Positions 32,694 to 41,023 of a stretch of DNA of 64,000 nucleotides are shown piece by piece (within the stretch, counting starts at the first letter, position 1; each line of letters begins with the position of its first letter). Location: positions 6,944,001 through 7,008,000 of the forward strand of contig NZ_FYEY01000001.1 in NCBI RefSeq assembly GCF_900187385.1, written 5' to 3'. The notes under the pieces were generated by a model. It worked only from the letters and a program-made list of their open reading frames with translations, was not told the origin of the DNA and made no database searches. Source of the DNA: Streptomyces sp. 2114.4 (GTDB lineage: Bacteria; Actinomycetota; Actinomycetes; Streptomycetales; Streptomycetaceae). Made by a program: the position numbers and the translations under genes.

Positions 32694-33742
32694 CCCGCCT
32701 CATTCCGTCCCCGGTCGTCGTTGACATCAACGCCGGCGCCCTGGACGACCTGGCGGGCCTGCTGGCCGATCAGCGCATCTCCGCGTCGGGCAAGCTCGCC
32801 ATCGCGATCAGCGGCGGCTCGGGGGCACGGCTGCGCGAGCGGCTGTCCCCCGCGCTGCCCGGCGCCGAGTGGTACGAGGTCGGCGGCGGCACCCTGGACG
32901 AAGCGATCAAGCTCGCCGACGCCATGAAGAAGGGGCACTACGACGCGGTCGTGGGCCTCGGCGGCGGCAAGATCATCGACTGCGCCAAGTTCGCCGCGGC
33001 CCGCATCGGCCTGCCGCTGGTCGCCGTGGCGACGAACCTGTCGCACGACGGCCTGTGCTCGCCGGTCGCCACCCTCGACAACGACGCGGGCCGCGGCTCC
33101 TACGGTGTGCCGAACCCGATCGCCGTGGTGATCGACCTCGACATCATCCGTGAGGCCCCCGTCCGGTTCGTCCGCTCCGGCATCGGCGACGCGATCTCCA
33201 ACATCTCCGCGGTCGCGGACTGGGAGCTCTCGCACCGCGAGACCGGCGAGGCGATCGACGGACTGGCCGCCGCCATGGCGCGCCAGGCCGGCGAGGCCGT
33301 GCTGCGGCACCCCGGCGGGGTCGGCGACGACGCCTTCCTCCAGGTGCTGGCCGAGGGCCTGGTCCTGACCGGCATCTCGATGTCGGTGGCCGGTGACAGC
33401 CGTCCGGCGTCCGGCGCCTGCCACGAGATCAACCACGCGCTCGACATCCTCTACCCCAAGCGCGCCGCGAGCCACGGCGAGCAGTGCGGCCTCGCCGCCG
33501 CCTTCGCCACGCATCTGCGCGGGGACAAGGAGACCCGTGACCTGATGGTCGAGGTGCTGCGCCGGCACGGCCTGCCGGCCACGCCGGGCGAGATCGGTTT
33601 CACGGACGAGGAATTCGTCGCGGCCGTCGAGTACGCACCCAAGACCCGCCCCGGGCGCTACACCATCCTCGAACACCTCGACCTGTCCACCGACCAGATC
33701 AGGGACGCCTACGCCGACTATGCACAAGCCATCGGTAGCTGA
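32681..33742 (+). CDS. AraM-type sn-glycerol-1-phosphate dehydrogenase
   Basis: 353 aa NAD(P)-dependent, metal-containing dehydrogenase of the glycerol-1-phosphate dehydrogenase/AraM branch of the iron-ADH superfamily. The reaction would be dihydroxyacetone phosphate to sn-glycerol-1-phosphate. Motifs: VVGLGGGKIIDCAKFAA (nucleotide), ATNLSHDGLCSPVA, metal ligands in SGACHEINHAL and SHGEQCG. This activity is archaeal for membrane lipids and rare in bacteria (AraM in Bacillus). It overlaps the nucleotidyltransferase by 13 bp and the next gene by 23 bp. Suggests a G1P-based product in this operon; the stereochemistry needs direct assay. Confidence 0.88.
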   Translation: MPVLTRLIPSPVVVDINAGALDDLAGLLADQRISASGKLAIAISGGSGARLRERLSPALPGAEWYEVGGGTLDEAIKLADAMKKGHYDAVVGLGGGKIIDCAKFAAARIGLPLVAVATNLSHDGLCSPVATLDNDAGRGSYGVPNPIAVVIDLDIIREAPVRFVRSGIGDAISNISAVADWELSHRETGEAIDGLAAAMARQAGEAVLRHPGGVGDDAFLQVLAEGLVLTGISMSVAGDSRPASGACHEINHALDILYPKRAASHGEQCGLAAAFATHLRGDKETRDLMVEVLRRHGLPATPGEIGFTDEEFVAAVEYAPKTRPGRYTILEHLDLSTDQIRDAYADYAQAIGS

Positions 33743-34499
33743 GCTCCGGCCGGTCGTTCACCCCCCGGGGGTGAAGGACCGGCGGAGCGGCGAGCACTGG
33801 GCCGGCCGGCTCTACATGCGCGAGCTCTCGCTGCGCATCGACCGCCACCTGGTGAACACGCGGATCACCCCTAACCAGCTGACCTACGTGATGACCGTGG
33901 CCGGCGTCCTCGCCGCACCCGCCCTGCTGGTGCCGGGGATCCCGGGGGCCGTGCTCGGCGTGCTGATGGTCCAGCTCTACCTGCTGCTCGACTGTGTCGA
34001 CGGTGAGGTCGCCCGCTGGAAGAAGCAGTTCTCCCTGGGCGGGGTGTACCTGGACCGGGTCGGCGCCTACCTGTGCGACGCGGCGGTGCTCGTCGGCTTC
34101 GGCCTGCGCGCCGCCGACCTGTGGGGCTCGGGCCGGATCGACTGGCTGTGGGCCTTCCTCGGCACCCTCGCCGCGCTCGGCGCCATCCTGATCAAGGCCG
34201 AGACCGACCTCGTCGGTGTCGCCCGTCACCAGGGCGGTCTTCCGCCGGTCAAGGAGACGGCGTCCGAGCCGCGCTCGTCCGGTATGGCGCTGGCCCGCAA
34301 GGCGGCCGCGGCGCTGAAGTTCCACCGCCTGGTCCTCGGGGTCGAGGCCTCCCTGCTGATCCTGGTCCTGGCGGTCCTGGACACGGTCAGGGGCGATCTG
34401 TTCTTCTCGCGGCTCGGCGTCGCCGTGCTGGCGGGCATCGCGCTCCTGCAGACCCTGCTGCACCTCGTGTCCATCCTCGCCTCCAGCAGGCTCAAGTGA
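33720..34499 (+). CDS. CDP-alcohol phosphatidyltransferase-family protein with variant motif
   Basis: 259 aa, several TM helices. The CDP-AP motif reads DCVDGEVARWKKQFSLGG then VYLDRVGA: Asp1, Asp2, Gly, Ala-Arg, Gly and Asp3 are in register, but the fourth Asp, the presumed general base, is Ala. ATG 33720 lies inside the previous gene without a clear ribosome binding site; GTG 33771 is a shorter alternative that would still keep the motif. Second CDP-AP in the operon, probably making a different head-group linkage than the first. The missing Asp4 could mean an altered acceptor or loss of transferase activity. Confidence 0.83.
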   Translation: MHKPSVAELRPVVHPPGVKDRRSGEHWAGRLYMRELSLRIDRHLVNTRITPNQLTYVMTVAGVLAAPALLVPGIPGAVLGVLMVQLYLLLDCVDGEVARWKKQFSLGGVYLDRVGAYLCDAAVLVGFGLRAADLWGSGRIDWLWAFLGTLAALGAILIKAETDLVGVARHQGGLPPVKETASEPRSSGMALARKAAAALKFHRLVLGVEASLLILVLAVLDTVRGDLFFSRLGVAVLAGIALLQTLLHLVSILASSRLK

Positions 34500-34522
34500 C
34501 GGGAGCCGGTGTGGGGAGGAGC

Positions 34523-35395
34523 ATGAAGCTCGGTGCGGTTGTCCTGACCATGGGCAACCGCCCCGAGGAACTGCGCGCGCTGCTGGACTCGGTCGCCAAG
34601 CAGGAGGGCGACCCGATCGAGATCGCGGTCGTGGGCAACGGTTCGCCGCTGCCCGAGCTTCCCGAGGGCGTACGGACCGTCGAGCTGCCGGAGAACGTCG
34701 GCATCCCGGCCGGCCGCAATGTCGGCATCGAGGCGTTCGGCCCCGGCGGCAACGAGGTCGACGTCCTGCTCTTCCTGGACGACGACGGGCTGCTGGCCAG
34801 GGAGGACACCGCCGAGCTGTGCCGGGAGGCCTTCGCCGCCGACCCCGATCTCGGGATCATCAGCTTCCGGATCGCCGACCCGGACACGGGGGAGACCCAG
34901 CGCCGCCATGTGCCGCGGCTGCGGGCCTCGGACCCCCTGCGCTCGTCGCGGGTCACCACCTTCCTCGGCGGTGCCAACGCGGTCCGTACGCAGGTGTTCG
35001 AGGAGGTCGGCGGGCTGCCCGACGACTTCTTCTACGCCCACGAGGAGACCGATCTGGCCTGGCGGGCGCTGGACGCCGGCTGGCAGATCGACTACCGGTC
35101 GGACATGGTGCTCTTCCATCCGACGACGGCACCGGCCCGGCATGCGGTCTACCACCGGATGGTGGCCCGTAACCGGGTATGGCTGGCCCGGCGCAACCTT
35201 CCCGCCCTGCTGGTTCCGGTCTATCTCGGTGTCTGGTTTCTGCTCACCCTGGCCCGCCGGCCCTCGCGACCGGCGCTACGGGCGTGGCTGGGCGGCTTCA
35301 AGGAGGGCTGGGCGACCCCGAGCGGTCCCAGGCGCCCCATGAAGTGGGCTACCGTTTGGCGACTGACCCGACTGGGCCGCCCTCCCGTCATCTGA
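34523..35395 (+). CDS. GT2-family glycosyltransferase
   Basis: 290 aa. GT-A fold family 2: N-terminal LGAVVLTMGNRPEELRALLD, donor-binding LFLDDDG (DxD-like), acceptor region FLGGANAVRTQVFEEVGG and HEETDLAWRALDAGW (ED catalytic motif). A hydrophobic C-terminal stretch (VPVYLGVWFLLTLA) may attach it to the membrane. ATG 34523 follows GGGGAGGAG at 3-nt spacing; GTG 34496, overlapping the previous stop, is an alternative. It would add a sugar to a lipid- or glycerol-phosphate-linked acceptor made by the operon. Confidence 0.87.
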   Translation: MKLGAVVLTMGNRPEELRALLDSVAKQEGDPIEIAVVGNGSPLPELPEGVRTVELPENVGIPAGRNVGIEAFGPGGNEVDVLLFLDDDGLLAREDTAELCREAFAADPDLGIISFRIADPDTGETQRRHVPRLRASDPLRSSRVTTFLGGANAVRTQVFEEVGGLPDDFFYAHEETDLAWRALDAGWQIDYRSDMVLFHPTTAPARHAVYHRMVARNRVWLARRNLPALLVPVYLGVWFLLTLARRPSRPALRAWLGGFKEGWATPSGPRRPMKWATVWRLTRLGRPPVI

Positions 35396-35464
35396 CAAGC
35401 TCATCTCTGAGAGCATCAGGCGCGAACCGGGGCGTGGCCCCGGCAGCGCACCTTGAGGACGAAA

Positions 35465-36403
35465 GTGTCAACTGTGAGCGAGACCACGCACGACGGTGCG
35501 GTCGCCATGAGTGCCCCGCCATCTTCCGATGAGGGGCTCACCCCTGCCCAGCGGGCCCAGAAGTACGGGCTCTCGCAGAGCGGGGCCCGTCCCTCGCTGC
35601 CGGAGTACGTCCGGCAGCTGTGGGACCGCCGGCATTTCATCTCCGCGTTCGCCAGCGCCAAGCTGACGGCGCAGTACAGCCAGGCCAAGCTGGGCCAGGT
35701 CTGGCAGGTGGCCACGCCGCTGCTGAACGCCCTCGTGTACTACTTGATCTTCGGTGTACTGATCGGCACGAGCCGGGGCGTCCCCGACTTCGTCCCGTTC
35801 CTGGTGACCGGTGTCTTCATCTTCACCTTCACTCAGAGCTCGGTGATGGCCGGTACCCGGGCGATCTCCGGCAACCTCGGCCTGGTGCGGGCGCTGCACT
35901 TCCCGCGGGCCTGTCTGCCGATCTCGTTCTGCCTGATGCAGCTGCAGCAGCTGCTGTTCTCCATGGGCGTGCTGGTGATCATCCTGCTCGGCTTCGGACA
36001 GGTCCCGACCTGGTCGTGGCTGCTGGCCTTCCCGGCGCTGACGCTGCAGTTCGTCTTCAACACCGGCCTGGCGATGGTCATGGCGCGGATGGGGGCGAAG
36101 ACCCCGGACCTGGCGCAGCTGATGCCCTTCATCATGCGGACGTGGATGTACGCGTCCGGCGTGATGTTCAGCATCGACCTGATCCTCAAGGGCAAGCACG
36201 TCCCCGCCTTCGTGGAGGTCCTGCTCAACGCCAACCCGGCCGCCGTCTACATCGACCTGATGCGTTTCGCGCTGATCGACAGTTTCACCGCCGCGAAGCT
36301 GCCGCCCCATGTGTGGGCGTTCGCCGGCGGCTGGGCGCTGCTGATGGGCGTGATCGGCTTTGTGTACTTCTGGAAGGCTGAGGAGCGGTACGGACGTGGC
36401 TGA
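35465..36403 (+). CDS. ABC-2 type polysaccharide/teichoic acid exporter permease (TagG-like)
   Basis: 312 aa with a cytoplasmic N-terminal tail of about 60 residues and six TM helices. Pattern of the O-antigen/teichoic acid exporter permeases: AKLTAQYSQAKLGQVWQVATPLLNALVYYLIFG, LVTGVFIFTFTQSS, and NANPAAVYIDLMRFAL near the C-terminus. GTG 35465 has GAGGA 5 bp upstream; TTG 35453 and GTG 35474 are alternatives. Overlaps the ATPase gene by 8 bp. With it, exports a wall polymer or glycolipid built by the preceding enzymes. Confidence 0.9.
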   Translation: MSTVSETTHDGAVAMSAPPSSDEGLTPAQRAQKYGLSQSGARPSLPEYVRQLWDRRHFISAFASAKLTAQYSQAKLGQVWQVATPLLNALVYYLIFGVLIGTSRGVPDFVPFLVTGVFIFTFTQSSVMAGTRAISGNLGLVRALHFPRACLPISFCLMQLQQLLFSMGVLVIILLGFGQVPTWSWLLAFPALTLQFVFNTGLAMVMARMGAKTPDLAQLMPFIMRTWMYASGVMFSIDLILKGKHVPAFVEVLLNANPAAVYIDLMRFALIDSFTAAKLPPHVWAFAGGWALLMGVIGFVYFWKAEERYGRG

Positions 36404-37199
36404 ACAGAAGCACGGCATCGAGCCGACCGAGGCCGCCGAGGCCCGGATCCCGACGGTGATCGCGGACGATCTGCACATCGTCTACCGCGTCTACGGCACC
36501 GGCGCGGGCAAGGGCAGCGCCACCGCGGCGCTGAACCGCATCGTGCGCCGCAAGCCCTCCACGGGGGTGCGCGAGGTGCACGCGGTCAAGGGCGTCTCCT
36601 TCACCGCCTACCGCGGCGAGTCGATCGGCCTGATCGGCTCCAACGGTTCGGGCAAGTCGACGCTGCTCAAGGCGGTCGCCGGCCTGCTGCCCGCCGAGCG
36701 CGGCAAGGTCTACACCCACGGCCAGCCCTCGCTGCTGGGCGTCAACGCGGCCCTGATGAACGACCTGACCGGCGAGAAGAACGTCCTGTTGGGCGGCCTG
36801 GCCATGGGCATGAGCCGCGAACAGGTCCGCGAGCGCTACGACGGCATCGTCGACTTCTCCGGCATCAACGAGAAGGGCGACTTCATCTCGCTGCCGATGC
36901 GCACCTACTCCTCCGGCATGGCCGCCCGCCTGCGGTTCTCCATCGCCGCGGCCAAGGACCACGACGTCCTGATGATCGACGAGGCCCTGGCCACCGGCGA
37001 CCGCAGCTTCCAGAAGCGCTCCGAGGCTCGCATCCGCGAACTGCGCAAGGAAGCCGGCACCGTCTTCCTCGTCAGCCACAACAACAAGTCCATCCGCGAC
37101 ACCTGCGACCGGACCCTGTGGCTGGAGCGTGGCGAGCTGCTGATGGACGGCCCGACGGATGAAGTGATCAAGGCGTACGAAAAGGAGACGGGCAAATAG
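36396..37199 (+). CDS. ABC transporter ATPase for polysaccharide/teichoic acid export (TagH-like)
   Basis: 267 aa nucleotide-binding subunit. Walker A GSNGSGKSTL, signature TYSSGMAARLRFSIA with the SGM variant typical of TagH/KpsT/Wzt exporters, Walker B VLMIDEALATGD, H-loop VSHNN. No C-terminal carbohydrate-binding extension, so it is not a Wzt-type substrate-sensing ATPase. GTG 36396 lies 10 nt after GAGGAG. Last gene of the operon; a 16-bp hairpin follows. Confidence 0.92.
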   Translation: MAEQKHGIEPTEAAEARIPTVIADDLHIVYRVYGTGAGKGSATAALNRIVRRKPSTGVREVHAVKGVSFTAYRGESIGLIGSNGSGKSTLLKAVAGLLPAERGKVYTHGQPSLLGVNAALMNDLTGEKNVLLGGLAMGMSREQVRERYDGIVDFSGINEKGDFISLPMRTYSSGMAARLRFSIAAAKDHDVLMIDEALATGDRSFQKRSEARIRELRKEAGTVFLVSHNNKSIRDTCDRTLWLERGELLMDGPTDEVIKAYEKETGK

Positions 37200-37212
37200 T
37201 CCGTCCCGCACC

Positions 37213-37248
37213 CGAAGGCCTCCGTGAGTCGCCTCGCGGGGGCCTTCG
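37213..37248 (+). terminator. Terminator of the CDP-alcohol/TagGH operon
   Basis: 16-bp stem with two G-T wobbles (37213-37228 with 37233-37248), 4-nt loop, 13 bp after the stop. Confidence 0.8.
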
Positions 37249-37272
37249 AGCGTGAGGAAAAGGTCAATTCCG

Positions 37273-37302
37273 TTGACACCTGGAACAGTTCGGGCGTAGT
37301 GG
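37273..37302 (+). promoter_or_regulatory. Candidate promoter of the hopanoid cluster
   Basis: TTGACA (37273-37278), 18-bp spacer, TAGTGG (37297-37302). It would give a leader of about 210-260 nt before hpnC. The 37200-37520 gap otherwise holds the terminator and a short direct repeat of TGTACGG near 37360-37380, and no credible gene. Confidence 0.5.
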
Positions 37303-37520
37303 GTGTCGGCGGGATGGTTGCCCCGGCCTTCGGTACCCCCTCGGACGCGGGCGAGATGTACGGCGTAAGCTGTACGGGTGCCGAACGGCACAAGTGGGAT
37401 ATGTCGGGCAATGCTCGCCCAAGCGGGTGATGCGGTCTCGATCAGGGCGCGGCGCCGACTGCGGCGTGTCCGGAATGGGATGTTTTGTCTTGGCGGTGTA
37501 GAACGGGAGACGTGACGGCA

Positions 37521-37571
37521 ATGGCTACTGGTTCGCTCCGGCACCGAACTGCGCCGGGCAGCCCCCGGTGA
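37521..37571 (+). CDS. Putative 16-aa leader peptide coupled to hpnC
   Basis: Short frame ATG 37521 to TGA 37569-37571, preceded by GGGAGA 10 bp upstream and encoding MATGSLRHRTAPGSPR. Its stop codon overlaps the hpnC GTG as GTGA. Because hpnC has no ribosome binding site of its own, translation of this leader may deliver ribosomes to hpnC. No obvious attenuator codon run is present. Purely a sequence-based proposal. Confidence 0.45.
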   Translation: MATGSLRHRTAPGSPR

Positions 37572-38515
37572 GCCGAGACAACGAGCAGGCGCGTCGCGCC
37601 TTCCTCCGGAGGGGGGCGGCAGGTGAGGGACGGGAGCAGACGCGCACCGTGCTCGATCAGGCCGCACACGAGAACTTCCCCGTCGCGCCGTTCTTCCTGC
37701 CCCGTGCCTGGCGGACCGATCTGATGGCCGTCTACGGCTTCGCCCGGCTCGTCGACGACATCGGCGACGGCGATCTCGCGCCCGGCGGCGGCGATGCCGT
37801 ACTCCTCGGGCTCGACCGCGCACAGTACGACGACCGGCCCGCGCTGCTGGACGCCCTCGAAGCGGACCTGCGCCGCGTCTTCAGCGACCGCGCCCCCGGC
37901 CCCGGGCATCCGCTGCTGCGCCGCCTCGGCCCGACCGTCCGCCGCTGCGGGCTGACCCCCGGGCCTTTCCTCGATCTCATCGAGGCCAACCGGCAGGACC
38001 AGCGGGTGAGCCGCTACGCCACCTACGGCGATCTGGCCGCCTACTGCGAGCTGTCCGCCAACCCCGTCGGCCGCCTCGTCCTCGCCCTCACCGGCACCGC
38101 GAGCCCCGCCCGCATCCGCCACTCCGACGCGGTCTGCACCGCCCTCCAGATCGTCGAGCACATCCAGGACGTGGCCGAGGACCTGGGGCGCGACCGCATC
38201 TACCTGCCGGCCGAGGACAGGAAGCGCTTCGGTGTCGACGAGGCCGATCTGGCCGCGCCGAGCGGGGGCGCATCGGTGCGCGCGCTGATCGCTTACGAGG
38301 CCGAACGCGCCCGTGAGCTGCTGCGTGAGGGCACCCCGCTGGTGGGTAGCGTCCACGGCAGACTCAAGCTGCTGCTGGCCGGTTTCGTGGCCGGCGGACG
38401 CGCTGCACTCCAGGCGGTCGCGGCCGCCGATTACGACGTACTCCCTGGACCGCCCAAGCCGACCAAGCTCAGCCTGCTGCGCGAGGTAGGGGCGACATTG
38501 CGAAGAGAGGGGTGA
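37568..38515 (+). CDS. hpnC: Squalene synthase HpnC (hydroxysqualene synthase)
   Basis: 315 aa, squalene/phytoene synthase fold. In the HpnCDE route, HpnC converts presqualene diphosphate to hydroxysqualene. Both Asp-rich motifs are present: RLVDDIGDGD near residue 58 and HIQDVAEDLGRDRIYLP. N-terminal VLDQAAHENFPVAPFFLPR is typical of HpnC. GTG 37568 overlaps the stop of a 16-codon leader frame. The stop overlaps the hpnD start as GTGA. First enzyme gene of the cluster. Confidence 0.93.
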   Translation: MSRDNEQARRAFLRRGAAGEGREQTRTVLDQAAHENFPVAPFFLPRAWRTDLMAVYGFARLVDDIGDGDLAPGGGDAVLLGLDRAQYDDRPALLDALEADLRRVFSDRAPGPGHPLLRRLGPTVRRCGLTPGPFLDLIEANRQDQRVSRYATYGDLAAYCELSANPVGRLVLALTGTASPARIRHSDAVCTALQIVEHIQDVAEDLGRDRIYLPAEDRKRFGVDEADLAAPSGGASVRALIAYEAERARELLREGTPLVGSVHGRLKLLLAGFVAGGRAALQAVAAADYDVLPGPPKPTKLSLLREVGATLRREG

Positions 38516-39465
38516 GTCGGACCGTGGAGGCAACCGCACACGCGTCCGCGCCGGTGCTCGCTGCGTACCGCTACTGCGAGGCCGTCACCGGGCAGCAGGC
38601 ACGGAACTTCGCCTACGGCATCCGGCTGCTGCCGGCCGACAAGCGGCAGGCCATGTCGGCGCTCTACGCCTTCTCCCGCCGGGTCGACGACATCGGCGAC
38701 GGCACCCTGGAACCCGCCGCCAAGCAACGCCGCCTGGAGGACACCCGGGCGGTGCTGGCACGCATCAAGGACGGCCGGGTCGACGAGGACGACACCGACC
38801 CGGTGGCCGTCGCGCTGGCCGACGCCGCCCGCCGCTTCCCGCTGCCGCTGGACGGTCTCGACGAGCTGATCGACGGCGTGCTGATGGACGTGCGCGGCGA
38901 GACCTACGAGACCTGGGACGAGCTGCGGGGGTACTGCCGCTGTGTCGCCGGCGCGATCGGCCGTCTCTCGCTGGGCGTGTTCGGCACCGTACCGGGCGCA
39001 CCGGACGCCGAGCGCGCCTTCGAGTACGCCGACACCCTCGGACTGGCCCTGCAACTCACCAACATTCTGCGGGATCTTCGCGAGGACGCCGGGAACGGCC
39101 GTACGTACCTCCCCGCCGAGGACCTTGCCAAGTTCGGCTGCGCGGCGGGCTTCGAGGGGCCCGTGCCGCCGCCCGGCTCCGACTTCAGCGGCCTGGTGCA
39201 CTTCGAGGTGCAACGTGCCCGCGCGCTCTTCGCCGAGGGATTCCGGCTGCTGCCGATGCTCGACCGGCGCAGCGGCGCCTGCGTGGCCGCGATGGCCGGC
39301 ATCTACCACCGGCTGCTGGCCCGGATCGCCGCCGACCCCGAGGCGGTGCTGCGCGGCCGGGTCACCCTGCCCGGCCGCGAGAAGGCCTTCGTCGCGGTGC
39401 GCGGGCTCTCCGGGCTCGACGCGCGGGCGATCGGCCGCCGGGAGTCCGTGCGGAGGCGCGGATGA
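38512..39465 (+). CDS. hpnD: Presqualene diphosphate synthase HpnD
   Basis: 317 aa, squalene/phytoene synthase fold; condenses two FPP to presqualene diphosphate. Motifs: YAFSRRVDDIGDGT (first Asp-rich) and LQLTNILRDLREDAGNGRTYLP (second Asp-rich with conserved YLP). N-terminal YRYCEAVTGQQARNFAYGIRLL is characteristic of HpnD. Translationally coupled to hpnC (GTGA overlap). Followed by a 100-bp gap before hpnE. Confidence 0.94.
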   Translation: MSRTVEATAHASAPVLAAYRYCEAVTGQQARNFAYGIRLLPADKRQAMSALYAFSRRVDDIGDGTLEPAAKQRRLEDTRAVLARIKDGRVDEDDTDPVAVALADAARRFPLPLDGLDELIDGVLMDVRGETYETWDELRGYCRCVAGAIGRLSLGVFGTVPGAPDAERAFEYADTLGLALQLTNILRDLREDAGNGRTYLPAEDLAKFGCAAGFEGPVPPPGSDFSGLVHFEVQRARALFAEGFRLLPMLDRRSGACVAAMAGIYHRLLARIAADPEAVLRGRVTLPGREKAFVAVRGLSGLDARAIGRRESVRRRG

Positions 39466-39565
39466 TGCGCCGGGCGGCGAACGACAGCGGTGATCCCGCG
39501 TCAGTGCGGCGGGCAACCCTCCCGGGGGTGGCTGCGTCCCTCACAGCAGTACGGGGGGAGAGCAC

Positions 39566-41023
39566 ATGACATCGGGAGCCAGGCGGCCCGGCCGGCGGCA
39601 CGACCTGCCGTCCGGCCGTCCCGAAGGGGCGGCGGCGGTGGTGATCGGCGGCGGGCTCGCGGGCACGACCGCGGCGCTCGCGCTGGCCGACGCGGGCCTG
39701 CGGGTCACCCTTGTCGAGGGCCGCCCCCGTCTCGGCGGGCTGGTCTTCTCCTTCCGCCGCGAGTCCGGCGTCGGCGAGCTGACCGTCGACAACGGCCAGC
39801 ATGTCTTCCTGCGCTGCTGCACCGCCTACAGCCGGCTGCTCGAACGGCTCGGCGCCACGCACCTGGTGCCCCTGCAGGACCGGATGGACGTACCCGTCCT
39901 CGACGCCGACCGGATGCGGCTCGGCCGGCTGCGCCGCACGGCGCTGCCCGTACCGCTGCACCTCGCCGGGAGCCTGGCCGGCTACCCGCACCTCTCGCCC
40001 GCCGAACGCGCCGGGGTCGTCCGCGCCACCCTCGCGCTGAAGGGCCTCGACCCGGCCGACCCCGCCCTGGACCGGCAGGATTTCGGCAGCTGGCTGCGCC
40101 GCCACGGCCAGTCCGCCCGCGCCGTCGAGGCGCTGTGGGACCTGGTCGGCATCGCGACACTCAACGCCCGTGCCGAGGACGCCTCGATGGGCCTGGCCGC
40201 CAAGGTCTTCAAGACCGGACTGCTGTCCGCCCCCGGTGCCGCGGACATCGGCTGGGCCCGGGTCCCGCTCGGCGACGTCCACGACGACCTCGCCCGCACG
40301 GCCCTGGAGAAGGCCGGCGTCCGCATCGCCCTGCGCACCCGCGCCGGGGCCCTCCTGCGTCACGACGACGGCTGGCAGGTCACGGTGGAGAAGGGGCCGC
40401 ACGAGCGCGAGCAGCTGACCGCGGACACCGTCGTCCTCGCCGTACCCCAGCGCGAGGCACACGCCCTGCTGCCCGGCACGGCACTGGACGGCAAGGACCG
40501 GCTGCTGGACATCGGCACCGCCCCCATCCTGAACCTCCATGTCGTCTACGACCGCAAGGTGCTGCGCCGCCCCTTCTTCGCCGCGGTCGGCTCCCCGGTC
40601 CAGTGGGTCTTCGACCGCACCCACGCCTCCGGGCTGACGGGCCTGCCCGGCCAGGAGCGCAGCCAGTATCTGGCGGTCTCGCAGTCCGCGGCGCAGGAAG
40701 AGATCGACCAGCCGGTCGCCAAGCTCCGCGCCCGCTATCTGCCCGAGCTGGAGCGGCTGCTGCCCGCCGCCCGCGGCGCCAGGATCCACGACTTCTTCGT
40801 CACCCGCGAGCGCACCGCGACCTTTGCGCCCGCGCCGGGCGTCGGCAGGCTCCGCCCCGCCGCCCGCACCCAAGCCCCCGGCCTGTTCCTGGCCGGTGCG
40901 TGGACCGCCACCGGGTGGCCCGCGACCATGGAAAGCGCTGTTCGCAGCGGCACTGCCGCCGCTCGCGAGGCACTCACCGAACTCGGCTTCCCCCAGGGCC
41001 AGTTGCCTCAGGAGGCGGCATGA
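39566..41023 (+). CDS. hpnE: Hydroxysqualene dehydroxylase HpnE
   Basis: 485 aa FAD-dependent amine-oxidase-fold protein that reduces hydroxysqualene to squalene. Rossmann motif VVIGGGLAG at residues 25-33, LVEGRPRLGGLVFSF (RxGG), DNGQHVFLRCCTAY typical of HpnE, and C-terminal FAD motif LFLAGAWTATGWPATMESAVRSG. ATG 39566 preceded by GGGGGGAGA. Stop overlaps the polyprenyl synthase start as ATGA. Confidence 0.94.
   Translation: MTSGARRPGRRHDLPSGRPEGAAAVVIGGGLAGTTAALALADAGLRVTLVEGRPRLGGLVFSFRRESGVGELTVDNGQHVFLRCCTAYSRLLERLGATHLVPLQDRMDVPVLDADRMRLGRLRRTALPVPLHLAGSLAGYPHLSPAERAGVVRATLALKGLDPADPALDRQDFGSWLRRHGQSARAVEALWDLVGIATLNARAEDASMGLAAKVFKTGLLSAPGAADIGWARVPLGDVHDDLARTALEKAGVRIALRTRAGALLRHDDGWQVTVEKGPHEREQLTADTVVLAVPQREAHALLPGTALDGKDRLLDIGTAPILNLHVVYDRKVLRRPFFAAVGSPVQWVFDRTHASGLTGLPGQERSQYLAVSQSAAQEEIDQPVAKLRARYLPELERLLPAARGARIHDFFVTRERTATFAPAPGVGRLRPAARTQAPGLFLAGAWTATGWPATMESAVRSGTAAAREALTELGFPQGQLPQEAA

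Noticed and set aside
37224..37430. 68-codon plus-strand frame between the TagH-like gene and hpnC
   Set aside because: It starts inside the terminator stem, lacks a ribosome binding site and overlaps the likely promoter.
39490..41019. Long frame overlapping hpnE, in frame with the polyprenyl synthase
   Set aside because: It is a shadow of hpnE in another frame; the polyprenyl synthase domain starts only after 41077.
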